A stretch of 10,935 nucleotides of DNA, from the NCBI GenBank assembly GCA_964533785.1, contig CAZHNG010000240.1:1-10935 (forward strand), given 5' to 3'. This stretch comes from JANQRV01 sp964533785. GTDB taxonomy: Bacteria > Bacteroidota > Bacteroidia > Chitinophagales > Saprospiraceae. The translations under genes and the position numbers were made by a program. Below are positions 1-6,986 of the stretch, piece by piece (position 1 is the stretch's first letter; the number at the start of each line of letters is the position of its first letter). The notes under the pieces are model-generated. The model worked only from the letters and a program-made list of their open reading frames with translations. It was not told where the DNA came from and made no database searches.

Positions 1-70
1 TCATTGTTCATTGCTCATTGTTCATTGTTCATTGTTCATTGTTCATTGTTCATTGTTCATTGCTCATTGT
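1..70. repeat. Heptamer tandem array TCATTGT x10
   Basis: Ten consecutive 7-bp units read TCATTGT, with TCATTGC variants at units 2 and 9; the left side is cut by the window edge, so the array may be longer. On the minus strand, the sense of the adjacent gene, the unit is TGAACAA. The carboxylase stop codon TGA (71-73) is in register as the start of the next unit, so the array begins exactly at the end of the reading frame. Each unit carries one TGA and 7 is not a multiple of 3, so stops fall in all three frames. No hairpin or T-run terminator is visible. The function is unknown. Confidence 0.95.
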
Positions 71-1705
71 TCAAGTTTGAATAACGCCCACATTAAATTT
101 TGCTAAAGGTGTATTGTTAGCAGCTTCGATGCCTAAGGAAATGACCTGGCGCGTTTCAACAGGATCGATAATAGCATCTACCCAAAGCCTTGCTGCAGCA
201 TAAAACGGCGTGGTCTGCTCATCGTAACGAGATTTGATTTTTTCGAATAAAGTTTGCTGCGTTTGCTCATCTGGTTCTTCTCCTTTTGCTTTCATAGAAG
301 CCACTTGTATTTGTGCCAGCACCTTTGCCGCCTGCTCCCCGCCCATAACCGCAATTTTTGCGGATGGCCAGGCCACGATCAATCGCGGGTCATAAGCTTT
401 ACCGCACATGGCGTAATTGCCGGCACCATAAGAATTGCCAATTATCACACTAAATTTGGGGACCGTAGCATTCGAAACCGCATTAACCATCTTCGCCCCA
501 TCTTTAATAATTCCCCCGTGTTCTGCTCTTTTACCGACCATGAAGCCAGAAACATCATGGAAGAAAACCAAGGGAATTTTCTTTTGGTTGCAGTTCATAA
601 TAAAACGGGTAGCCTTATCTGCTGCATCAGAATAGATCACTCCGCCAAATTGCATTTCCCCGGTTTTTGTTTTGACCACCTCCCGGTTATTGGCCACAAT
701 CCCCACCGACCAGCCATCAATACGCGCGTATGCACAAATGATAGTCTTTCCGTAGTCTTTCTTATAATAGGTCAATTTGGAATCATCGACAATACACTTC
801 AACAATGCTTTCGTATCGTACGGTTTGGTTCTGCTATCTGGTAGTAAAGCATGCAATTTTTCCGCTTCAAATTGGGGTGGGACTGGTGTTTCCCGATTAA
901 ACCCGGTCGTTTCGAAGTTGCCCATTTTGCTGACCAGGTCTTTGATAGTGTCTAAGCAGGTCGGATCATCCGGCATCTTGTAATCCGTTACACCAGAGAT
1001 CTCAGAGTGGGTAGAAGCCCCGCCGAGGGTTTCTTTATCAACATCTTCCCCAATGGCGGCCTTTACGAGATATGGCCCCGCCAGAAAGATAGATCCCGTC
1101 CCTTCTACAATCAAGGCTTCATCGGACATAATCGGTAAGTAAGCCCCGCCGGCCACGCAACTTCCCATAACTGCAGCAATTTGGGGAATACCCAGGCTTG
1201 ATAGCCGGGCATTATTCCGGAAAATGCGGCCAAAATGCTCTTTATCCGGAAAAATTTCATCCTGCATCGGTAAAAACACCCCAGCACTATCGACCAGGTA
1301 AATTATAGGCAGCCGGTTTTCCATGGCAATCTCCTGTGCGCGTAGATTTTTCTTACCTGTGATCGGAAACCAGGCTCCGGCCTTCACGGTCGCATCATTG
1401 GCGACGACAATGCACTGACGGCCCTGAACATAGGCTATTACTACTACCACTCCCCCGGCAGGACAACCACCGTGCTCCTCGTACATTCCATAACCAGCAA
1501 ACGCCCCGACTTCGAAAACAGGCCGGTCATTGTCAATTAGATAATCAATTCGTTCACGCGCCGTCATTTTGCCCTTTTTGTGCTGCTTGGCCATCTTCTT
1601 CTCTCCGCCTCCCAGATGAATTTCCTCAAGCAAACGCTTAACCTTTGACAATTCCAGTTTGTTGTGATCTTCGTTCTTGTTTAATTCGATATCTAATTTA
1701 GCCAT
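71..1705 (-). CDS. Acyl-CoA carboxylase beta (carboxyltransferase) subunit, methylcrotonyl-CoA type
   Basis: Predicted carboxyltransferase subunit of a biotin-dependent acyl-CoA carboxylase, moving CO2 from carboxybiotin to an acyl-CoA in the cytosol. The 544 residues show two crotonase-like halves. The N-half has an oxyanion-type stretch GSCVAGGAY (about 181-189) and the C-half has GNSYGAGNYAM (about 423-433). Segments FPDKEHFGRIF (152-162), GSIFLAGP (204-211), SGFMVGKRAEHGGI (386-399) and AVMGGEQAA (452-460) resemble methylcrotonyl-CoA carboxylase beta more than propionyl-CoA carboxylase beta. This suggests leucine/isovalerate catabolism, though substrate cannot be fixed from sequence alone. 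Length is normal for the family (about 535-565 aa). The start is supported by AGGAGA (1708-1713) with a short spacer. The ATG overlaps the methyltransferase stop by 8 bp (ATGGCTAA), implying translational coupling. The partner biotin carboxylase/BCCP subunit is not in the window. Confidence 0.95.
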   Translation of the reverse strand: MAKLDIELNKNEDHNKLELSKVKRLLEEIHLGGGEKKMAKQHKKGKMTARERIDYLIDNDRPVFEVGAFAGYGMYEEHGGCPAGGVVVVIAYVQGRQCIVVANDATVKAGAWFPITGKKNLRAQEIAMENRLPIIYLVDSAGVFLPMQDEIFPDKEHFGRIFRNNARLSSLGIPQIAAVMGSCVAGGAYLPIMSDEALIVEGTGSIFLAGPYLVKAAIGEDVDKETLGGASTHSEISGVTDYKMPDDPTCLDTIKDLVSKMGNFETTGFNRETPVPPQFEAEKLHALLPDSRTKPYDTKALLKCIVDDSKLTYYKKDYGKTIICAYARIDGWSVGIVANNREVVKTKTGEMQFGGVIYSDAADKATRFIMNCNQKKIPLVFFHDVSGFMVGKRAEHGGIIKDGAKMVNAVSNATVPKFSVIIGNSYGAGNYAMCGKAYDPRLIVAWPSAKIAVMGGEQAAKVLAQIQVASMKAKGEEPDEQTQQTLFEKIKSRYDEQTTPFYAAARLWVDAIIDPVETRQVISLGIEAANNTPLAKFNVGVIQT

Positions 1706-2612
1706 GGTCTCCTTTTTGTATTTTTATCATTAATCGAAGTGGTTGGGGTTTTATCTTATTAGCTATCCGGTCTATGAAGTTCCATACCTGATAAGGCATA
1801 TATTTTAAAACAACATGACTACGCAATTTAGCTAAATACTTATTAGAAAATTTACTCCAAGTCCAGTAAACTGCTGAAGATGGAATCAACGCTTCAATAT
1901 TATGCTCATGAAAAGAATGGAGATGGGCATGTCGCGGGGTAGGCCGATTACAATGAACACAAAGGCTGTATTCAATTTTTTCGTTGTAAGGGGTTGTAAT
2001 AATTATTGTTCCACCGGGCGTAAGCGTTTTGTAGAGTTGTTGGACGAATAATCGGGGGTCGGCCACGTGCTCCATAATTTCCGCGGCAATGATGCAATCC
2101 ACACTATTTTCGCGAAGGGGTAGATAAAATACATCTCCCACTAGTCCAGCATGATTCACATCGGGTGTTTTAGCCAAAGCTTTTAATGGATTCACTGTTG
2201 AAATATCCATGGAAATCACTTTTTTACCTCGTGGACAAAAATATTCAGCGACCCAGCCTTTTCCGCAACCTGCGTCGAGTACCAATGCTGCGGAATGGGG
2301 CACATCCGCGATGATTGCTTCGTGCAGTCTTCTTTCTTCATGCCTGGTGGCACCGTCTTCGTAGGATTCAAAATAGTCAAAAAACTCCGCATCCTTCTGA
2401 TAGTGATCCTGGTAATCGAACGCTGTATCCGTGCGTTTATGCAAAGCATCTTTACTGACTTTTTTTGCATTTGCTGGTGGTAATAAGACCGGAATATCCT
2501 CCTGAATATCATATTCCTTACCAGAGACCGGGTCAATCAACTTTCCGTTTTTAAGTTTCAGGTCATTTCCCGACACCGGGTCTGCGATAATTTCAGATAA
2601 GAAAGATTTCAT
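1698..2612 (-). CDS. Class I SAM-dependent methyltransferase with N-terminal Trm112-like domain
   Basis: Predicted 304-aa cytosolic methyltransferase, substrate unknown. Residues about 1-50 (MKSFLSEIIADPVSG... to IPVLLPP) match the Trm112-like small domain, but the usual paired cysteines are not present here. The Rossmann methyltransferase domain follows. Motif I is VLDAGCGKG (about 110-118), with an acidic strand-2 end MDIS, DVFYLPL (motif II region) and AAEIMEHV and LTPGGTIIITTP (motifs III/IV region). A later element, CVHCNRPTPRHAHLHSF (about 220-236), has the spacing of a metal site (CxxC and HxHxH). I chose the ATG at 2612 because an upstream in-frame ATG (2744) would put 44 non-family residues inside the cytochrome gene. 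The 2612 start lies 7 nt after the cytochrome stop and begins directly at the Trm112 domain. It overlaps the downstream carboxylase by 8 bp. Such fusions act on varied small molecules, lipids or glycans; quinone, tRNA or natural-product roles are all possible. Confidence 0.88.
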   Translation of the reverse strand: MKSFLSEIIADPVSGNDLKLKNGKLIDPVSGKEYDIQEDIPVLLPPANAKKVSKDALHKRTDTAFDYQDHYQKDAEFFDYFESYEDGATRHEERRLHEAIIADVPHSAALVLDAGCGKGWVAEYFCPRGKKVISMDISTVNPLKALAKTPDVNHAGLVGDVFYLPLRENSVDCIIAAEIMEHVADPRLFVQQLYKTLTPGGTIIITTPYNEKIEYSLCVHCNRPTPRHAHLHSFHEHNIEALIPSSAVYWTWSKFSNKYLAKLRSHVVLKYMPYQVWNFIDRIANKIKPQPLRLMIKIQKGDHG

Positions 2613-2619
2613 TAAGTGA

Positions 2620-4041
2620 TCATAAGGTTTTAAGATATTCAATGAGGGCTTTTCTTTCTGCCGGAGTGTACTTGTCACCGTAGTAATGCCCCTGATTGCC
2701 ATAGCCCGAAATAGTCGTATTATAGGTTTGTGTATCGATAGCACCTTCTTCTACGGTATACTGCCATCCTATTTTTTCGAAATCATACGTGGGATTTTTA
2801 AAGTCACGTCGCCAGAAAGTAGGTCGTTGCTTACTATTCAACAGATCTTCAAGAGTAGGCACCGAACCGTTGTGCAAATAGGGTGCGGTGGCCCAAACAC
2901 CATCTAAGGGAGGTGCGACATAACCTGCGCTCGGAGTTGCGTACAGAGGATTATCGCCTTCATTATACCATGAATTATTGGCAAACTCTGAAAAATCATA
3001 GTATTTCAAAAAATAATTGGCGTAGGCAGGATCGGTCTTCACCTTTTCCAAACTGACCAGCAAATTCGGATAGGTCTCTTTTTCACCGTAGGTACCGTGG
3101 CATTTGTAACACTTTGCGTTGAACAATACTTCACCTTTAGCAACCAGGTCCTTATCTATAGATTTAGGATATTTTGGCGGTTCAATGGTCTTCATCCAGG
3201 CCAGAACATCTACGAAGTTTTCATTAATTTTTCTGGCAATGCTTGTATCTTCAACCGCAACGGAAGTCACTTGCATCAATGCCTTAGTAAAGTCGCCTCT
3301 TCCCATGCCGTTGTAATAAAGTGCGTTCTTCTTTCGGATATTCCACCAGGGTGGAACGTCCGAACCAATACGCTCTTCGGGAATATCATATACTGGTTCG
3401 TCTTGCCACTCCAAGGTAACGGGATCGTGATAAGCCACTGCTGCCTGCTCGATCATAAAGGCAGAATTGATCCCTTTGAATGGTAAGGTCGTATGAGTAC
3501 CACTTACTTTTACGCCCCGGCTGAATGGCGCATAAGCCTTCCACTCCGGAGAATCCGGGCCGTACCGAGCTGCTATTCCCATATCAGCCAGGCCGATGTA
3601 GGCCGTTTGATTTACCGTAAAATCTGAAAAACTATTCCCTAATCCGGGGATAAATTGTCCGTCTATCGTTGCTCCATGACAGGCAAAACAATTCCCTGAA
3701 ACTATCTTGGTACCATTCACCACGGATTCTGCAACATTAAAAATATAGGGAATGTTAGCATTTTCCCCGATTCTATCAAGCTTATTATCACCAGACGATT
3801 GTCCTACCGGTAAACTTTTAAAAAAATCGTACGGAATTCCACCACCAACATAATCAGCATATCTCAAATAATCCCATCCTACTTTCGGATCACCGTAATC
3901 TTTTTGAGGGAATGCCGGAATAAGGGTTGTACCTTCCGGCGGAGTTTCCTCAATATTATCCGCTTTATTTTTTGTAATTGAGCACGAGATAATACAAAAT
4001 GAAATGGTAATAATGGTCAGCGCAATAAATACCTTTTTCAT
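2620..4041 (-). CDS. Di-haem c-type cytochrome lipoprotein (RoxA / cytochrome c peroxidase-like)
   Basis: Predicted exported, lipid-anchored cytochrome with two covalent haems, 473 aa. A hydrophobic signal (MKKVFIALTI...) ends in a lipobox IISC at about residue 19. Haem sites are CFACH (about 117-121) and CYKCH (about 310-314). The downstream stretch GYVAPPLDGVWATAPYLHNG followed by SVPTLEDLL is the hallmark seen in di-haem peroxidase and rubber-oxygenase (RoxA)-like families. Its role is probably periplasmic or outer-membrane electron transfer, or haem-dependent oxidation; the substrate is unknown, and RoxA itself is considerably longer (about 670 aa). The start at 4041 is preferred over an ATG at 4074. 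AAGGAAAG sits just upstream and the signal peptide then begins correctly as MKK; the longer version would add 11 charged or polar residues. It lies 91 nt downstream of the protease and 7 nt upstream of the methyltransferase, so it is probably the first gene of a three-gene operon or part of a four-gene one. Confidence 0.9.
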   Translation of the reverse strand: MKKVFIALTIITISFCIISCSITKNKADNIEETPPEGTTLIPAFPQKDYGDPKVGWDYLRYADYVGGGIPYDFFKSLPVGQSSGDNKLDRIGENANIPYIFNVAESVVNGTKIVSGNCFACHGATIDGQFIPGLGNSFSDFTVNQTAYIGLADMGIAARYGPDSPEWKAYAPFSRGVKVSGTHTTLPFKGINSAFMIEQAAVAYHDPVTLEWQDEPVYDIPEERIGSDVPPWWNIRKKNALYYNGMGRGDFTKALMQVTSVAVEDTSIARKINENFVDVLAWMKTIEPPKYPKSIDKDLVAKGEVLFNAKCYKCHGTYGEKETYPNLLVSLEKVKTDPAYANYFLKYYDFSEFANNSWYNEGDNPLYATPSAGYVAPPLDGVWATAPYLHNGSVPTLEDLLNSKQRPTFWRRDFKNPTYDFEKIGWQYTVEEGAIDTQTYNTTISGYGNQGHYYGDKYTPAERKALIEYLKTL

Positions 4042-4043
4042 GC

Positions 4044-4060
4044 TTTCCTTTTTTGGAAAA
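4044..4060 (-). promoter_or_regulatory. SD sequence of the cytochrome gene inside a small hairpin
   Basis: Read in the gene's sense, the leader has TTTTCC, then an A6 run, then GGAAAG, 2 nt before the ATG at 4041. The GGAAA forms the Shine-Dalgarno sequence and can pair with TTTCC across an A6 loop, a five-base-pair stem with a possible G-U pair added. A clear Shine-Dalgarno is itself uncommon in this window. The stem is short and may not form in vivo. Confidence 0.35.
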
Positions 4061-4132
4061 GAAACCATATTCAAAAGGAAATGTTTTCATATTATTTAAT
4101 CTGTTAGCATTACTTCTTTAAACCTCACCGGA

Positions 4133-5572
4133 TCAACGAAGCTTAAAAGAGTAGCCGTATTCTCCGTGATAATTTTCGTAGATCCCCTTCAACATTACCT
4201 TTCCTTTTGCTTGCTCTAATAAACCCATAACTGCATCCACGCTGGAAATCGGTTTTCCATTAAAAGAAGTGATGATGAAGCCCGGGTCCATATTTGTCTT
4301 TTCGATAATGCTTCCGCGGAAAATGCTAATAACTCGAACTCCTTTTATCCCTAGTTTTCGTTGTTCCGATCTGGATAAATTACCTATTTCAAAACCCAGA
4401 TCCCGGAGGACATCCCTTTCCTTGGCCGTGATAATAGCAGTGCTGTTACTTTTATTTTTCAAAAGTACACTCACTTTCCTTTTGGTATTATTTCTTATAT
4501 ATTCTAGTTCTATCGAATTACCAGGACGATACCGGCCCAGTTGTTCTTGCATTTCCGGAAGAGTCCTTATTTTTTTTCCGTTTATGCGGGTGATCACATC
4601 TCCTTTGCGGATACCCGCATCATCGGCTCCGCTATCAGGCGTTACCCTTTTGATGTGCACCCCTTCAATAGAACTCAAGCCCAATTCCTCCGCCAGTTCA
4701 TTTGTCATTTCATCGATAAACACCCCGAGAATTCCACGTTGTACGATACCAAACTCTCTTAGATCTTTGATCACTTTACTTACCAGATTAATGGGTACGG
4801 CAAAAGAGTATCCTTCGTATCCACCGGATTTTGTGATAATTGCGGTATTGATGCCAATAAGTTCTCCGTCGGTATTCACTAGTGCACCGCCGCTATTTCC
4901 CGGATTGACCACCGCATCTGTCTGAATGAACGACTCTATCCTATCCTGGCGGTCAATGAGAATATCAATGTTCCGGGCTTTAGCCGATACAATACCTGCC
5001 GTAACCGTTGACGTCAAATTGAAGGGATTTCCTACCGCCAATACCCACTCCCCTATGTGCAGGGAATCAGAATCGCCAAACTTCAAAAAAGGAAGGTTAT
5101 CGCCTTCCACCTTCAGCAAAGCCAAATCAGTGGAAGGATCTGTGCCAATAATGGAAGCAACATATTGCCTCCTGTTATTCAAAGTAATTTCGATACGATC
5201 TCCTTCTTCAATAACGTGATTATTTGTAACAATATAACCATCCGGAGATATAATTACTCCCGAACCGGCTGAAGCTCCGGAAAGGTCATTACTTCCCCAT
5301 AGATCAAATACATCACCCGATTGAGTTGCTTTTATATTTACAACTGCCGGTGTTGCTGCTTCTGCTGCAGTGACAAACTCAGCGGGCGGAGAAGAGGCTA
5401 TAAACTGCCGCTGAGTAGCCGCTGGGGGGGCCGGTTCATAATTTGTGTATTTCGCCGGTGCTACTTCGCGGACGATTACTTCCTGCGCAGGAGATTCAAA
5501 TTGCCGAAATAAAAATACGGCCAAAACAGCACTGATCAGCGAACAAACAATTGCAAATACATATTTTCTCAT
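4133..5572 (-). CDS. HtrA/DegP-type periplasmic serine protease with two PDZ domains
   Basis: Predicted envelope quality-control protease/chaperone of the Do/HtrA family (MEROPS S1C), 479 aa. An N-terminal hydrophobic segment (about 4-22) acts as signal anchor or signal peptide, followed by a Pro/Ala-rich linker (about 27-65). The trypsin-like domain has the full triad: H119 in TNNHVIEE, D149 in STDLALLKV and S227 in GNSGGAL. PDZ1 is about 275-375 (RGILGVFIDE... GADDAGIRKGDVI) and PDZ2 is about 385-475 (IKGVRVISIF... MDPGFIITSFNGKPI). Total length matches Bacteroidota Do proteases. The start has AAGAGAG immediately upstream. The gene is divergent from the cyclase across a 337-nt repeat-bearing region and lies 91 nt upstream of the cytochrome gene, so it may share or precede that operon. 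Stress-responsive control is typical of the family; no operator was recognised. Confidence 0.94.
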   Translation of the reverse strand: MRKYVFAIVCSLISAVLAVFLFRQFESPAQEVIVREVAPAKYTNYEPAPPAATQRQFIASSPPAEFVTAAEAATPAVVNIKATQSGDVFDLWGSNDLSGASAGSGVIISPDGYIVTNNHVIEEGDRIEITLNNRRQYVASIIGTDPSTDLALLKVEGDNLPFLKFGDSDSLHIGEWVLAVGNPFNLTSTVTAGIVSAKARNIDILIDRQDRIESFIQTDAVVNPGNSGGALVNTDGELIGINTAIITKSGGYEGYSFAVPINLVSKVIKDLREFGIVQRGILGVFIDEMTNELAEELGLSSIEGVHIKRVTPDSGADDAGIRKGDVITRINGKKIRTLPEMQEQLGRYRPGNSIELEYIRNNTKRKVSVLLKNKSNSTAIITAKERDVLRDLGFEIGNLSRSEQRKLGIKGVRVISIFRGSIIEKTNMDPGFIITSFNGKPISSVDAVMGLLEQAKGKVMLKGIYENYHGEYGYSFKLR

Positions 5573-5689
5573 GCTCTCTTGTATTATTGGCTTTAGCTAA
5601 AGGATCCCAATAAATTGTTTTAAAATAAAAATAATAATCATTTTTAATATATCCAATTCTTTGTCCTAAAAAATGATTGACGCTAAGAG

Positions 5690-5731
5690 ATTGGACTTTT
5701 GACGCTAGACACTAGACGCTAGATTTTAGAC
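5690..5731 (+). repeat. CTAGAC heptamer array, left arm of an inverted pair
   Basis: Six 7-bp units in a row: attggac, ttttgac, gctagac, actagac, gctagat, tttagac. Bases 5694-5710 (GACTTTTGACGCTAGAC) are repeated exactly in reverse complement at 5828-5844. Most units carry TAG; CTAG is its own complement, so stops occur on both strands and cycle through frames. Confidence 0.9.
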
Positions 5732-5813
5732 AACAAACCGCTGATATTCAATGGATATCAATTTTTCAGAATAAATAAAATTTCCGTTGATTGTCAATTA
5801 GTTAGAATTTTTA

Positions 5814-5848
5814 GTCTAACTTCTAGAGTCTAGCGTCAAAAGTCTAGT
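5814..5848 (-). repeat. CTAGAC heptamer array, right arm of an inverted pair
   Basis: Five 7-bp units; on the minus strand they read actagac, ttttgac, gctagac, tctagaa, gttagac. The outer part matches the left arm (17 of 17 bp) and the inner part diverges while keeping the 7-bp period. With an 82-bp spacer the two arms could form a long stem in RNA or a cruciform. There is no T-run, so a simple intrinsic terminator is unlikely. Confidence 0.9.
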
Positions 5849-5909
5849 AACCAGAACAGGCTCTTAATTTTAGATACTTCGAGGTGTCGAATGTTAATTA
5901 CATACTGCC

Positions 5910-6986
5910 ATGGTGAGAAATGACCTGAAATCAATCTTCTTTTTCTACTTACGAATAGTCCTGATCTGGATTGTTGCGATTTTTTTCTTTGCGTTTCTTC
6001 GCAACTACGGAGCTGATCCTGACGCTGTGGAAAATCCCATTAGAGGACTTGGTTTTGGACAAAAATTGATGGTCATATTTCTGGTAGGTGGGGTGGCAGG
6101 GGTCATGTACGCCAGTGTGGAATTACTCTTTGACCGGCCTTATTTCCAACGGCACTCCTACGCATGGATCCTTATCGGCAAGCTGATCTTTTTCTTCATT
6201 ACGGTTAAGATCATGATGGCCCTATCGATTATTATTGCTAATGCTTCTTTGGATGCAGGAATGGAACCAACGGAGATCATCCAAATCCTAAGGAGTAAAG
6301 TATACTGGGTCATTTTTGCTTACTTCTTGTTTATTGCTGGGCTCATCTCCTTTGTCCGGATGGTCAGCCAAAAGTTCGGACCCGGTATACTCTGGAATAT
6401 GTTTATCGGCAGATATCGGAATCCCCGGGAAGAAATGCGTGTATTTATGTTCCTTGACCTCAGATCATCAACTACAATCGCAGAAAAGTTAGGGCACATA
6501 AAATTCAGTCGCCTCATCCAGAGTTGCTTTGCCGATCTCACCCCGGTAGTGACTAAACACAAAGTAGAAATTTATCAGTACGTAGGGGATGAAGCGGTGT
6601 TGAGTTGGCCCATAGAAGCGGGTATTGAAAACAATCACTGTATTCACTGCTACTTTGACTATATGCAAGTTTTAGCGGCCAAATCTGATCATTATGAAAA
6701 AGAATATGGTTTGCAGCCCTTTTTTAAAGCCGGCGTCCACCTGGGAAAAGTGATCGTAGCCGAAGTAGGGCTGATCAAAAGAGAAATTGCCTACCACGGA
6801 GATGTGCTCAATACTACCGCCCGCATTCAAAGCCGTTGTAATGAGTTGCAACAACAATTACTAATTTCGGACCAGCTTTTACAATATCTACGCCCCGACC
6901 AGGAAATTGAAAGTCGGCATTTGGGGGAAGAATTGCTGAAAGGCAAAAAAACAACGGTGACCATTTATGGGGTAACCAGAGTTTAA
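5910..6986 (+). CDS. Membrane-bound class III adenylate/guanylate cyclase with four-TM N-terminus
   Basis: Predicted inner-membrane nucleotide cyclase making a cyclic nucleotide (probably cAMP), 358 aa. Four hydrophobic segments lie at about 8-30, 52-74, 85-111 and 131-151, with no sensory domain recognised. The catalytic domain (about 175-355) has metal aspartates D183 (FLDLRSST) and D227 (QYVGDEAV). Further on, GDVLNTTARIQ supplies D298 plus the transition-state N301 and R305. The lysine usually found as KFIGD in bacterial adenylate cyclases is Gln here (QYVGD, Q223), so base specificity is uncertain. I recall similar IYQYVGDE sequences in other Bacteroidota cyclases, so this looks like a family trait rather than damage. 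One catalytic domain implies a homodimer. No Shine-Dalgarno precedes the ATG. It is monocistronic: divergent from the protease, with 328 nt before the next gene. Confidence 0.92.
   Translation: MVRNDLKSIFFFYLRIVLIWIVAIFFFAFLRNYGADPDAVENPIRGLGFGQKLMVIFLVGGVAGVMYASVELLFDRPYFQRHSYAWILIGKLIFFFITVKIMMALSIIIANASLDAGMEPTEIIQILRSKVYWVIFAYFLFIAGLISFVRMVSQKFGPGILWNMFIGRYRNPREEMRVFMFLDLRSSTTIAEKLGHIKFSRLIQSCFADLTPVVTKHKVEIYQYVGDEAVLSWPIEAGIENNHCIHCYFDYMQVLAAKSDHYEKEYGLQPFFKAGVHLGKVIVAEVGLIKREIAYHGDVLNTTARIQSRCNELQQQLLISDQLLQYLRPDQEIESRHLGEELLKGKKTTVTIYGVTRV

Larger units (their letters stand above)
5573..5909. other. Divergent intergenic region between protease and cyclase genes
   Basis: This 337-nt, AT-rich region must hold promoters for both the leftward protease and the rightward cyclase. 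I found no exact Bacteroidota TTG-N19-TAnnTTTG promoter on either strand. TAATTTTA at 5865-5872 is a one-mismatch -7 candidate for the cyclase but has no TTG at the right distance. Its middle is occupied by the inverted heptamer arrays (5690-5731 and 5814-5848), and a 6-bp inverted pair TGATAT/ATATCA (5742-5760) lies in the spacer between them. Confidence 0.8.

Noticed and set aside
1..70. CRISPR-like array
   Set aside because: The 7-bp units are contiguous, with no spacers and no cas genes nearby.
254..844. Long plus-strand open frame (196 codons)
   Set aside because: It lies inside the carboxylase gene on the opposite strand; no family resemblance, Cys/His-rich antisense-type composition.
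2613..2744. Extended N-terminus of the methyltransferase
   Set aside because: It lies within the cytochrome coding sequence and adds residues unrelated to the Trm112/methyltransferase domains.
4269..4925. Plus-strand open frame (218 codons)
   Set aside because: Antisense to the protease gene, with Ser/Pro/Arg-rich composition typical of a shadow frame.
5690..5848. Bidirectional intrinsic terminator
   Set aside because: The flanking genes diverge, so no transcript is expected to end here, and no T-run follows the stem on either strand.
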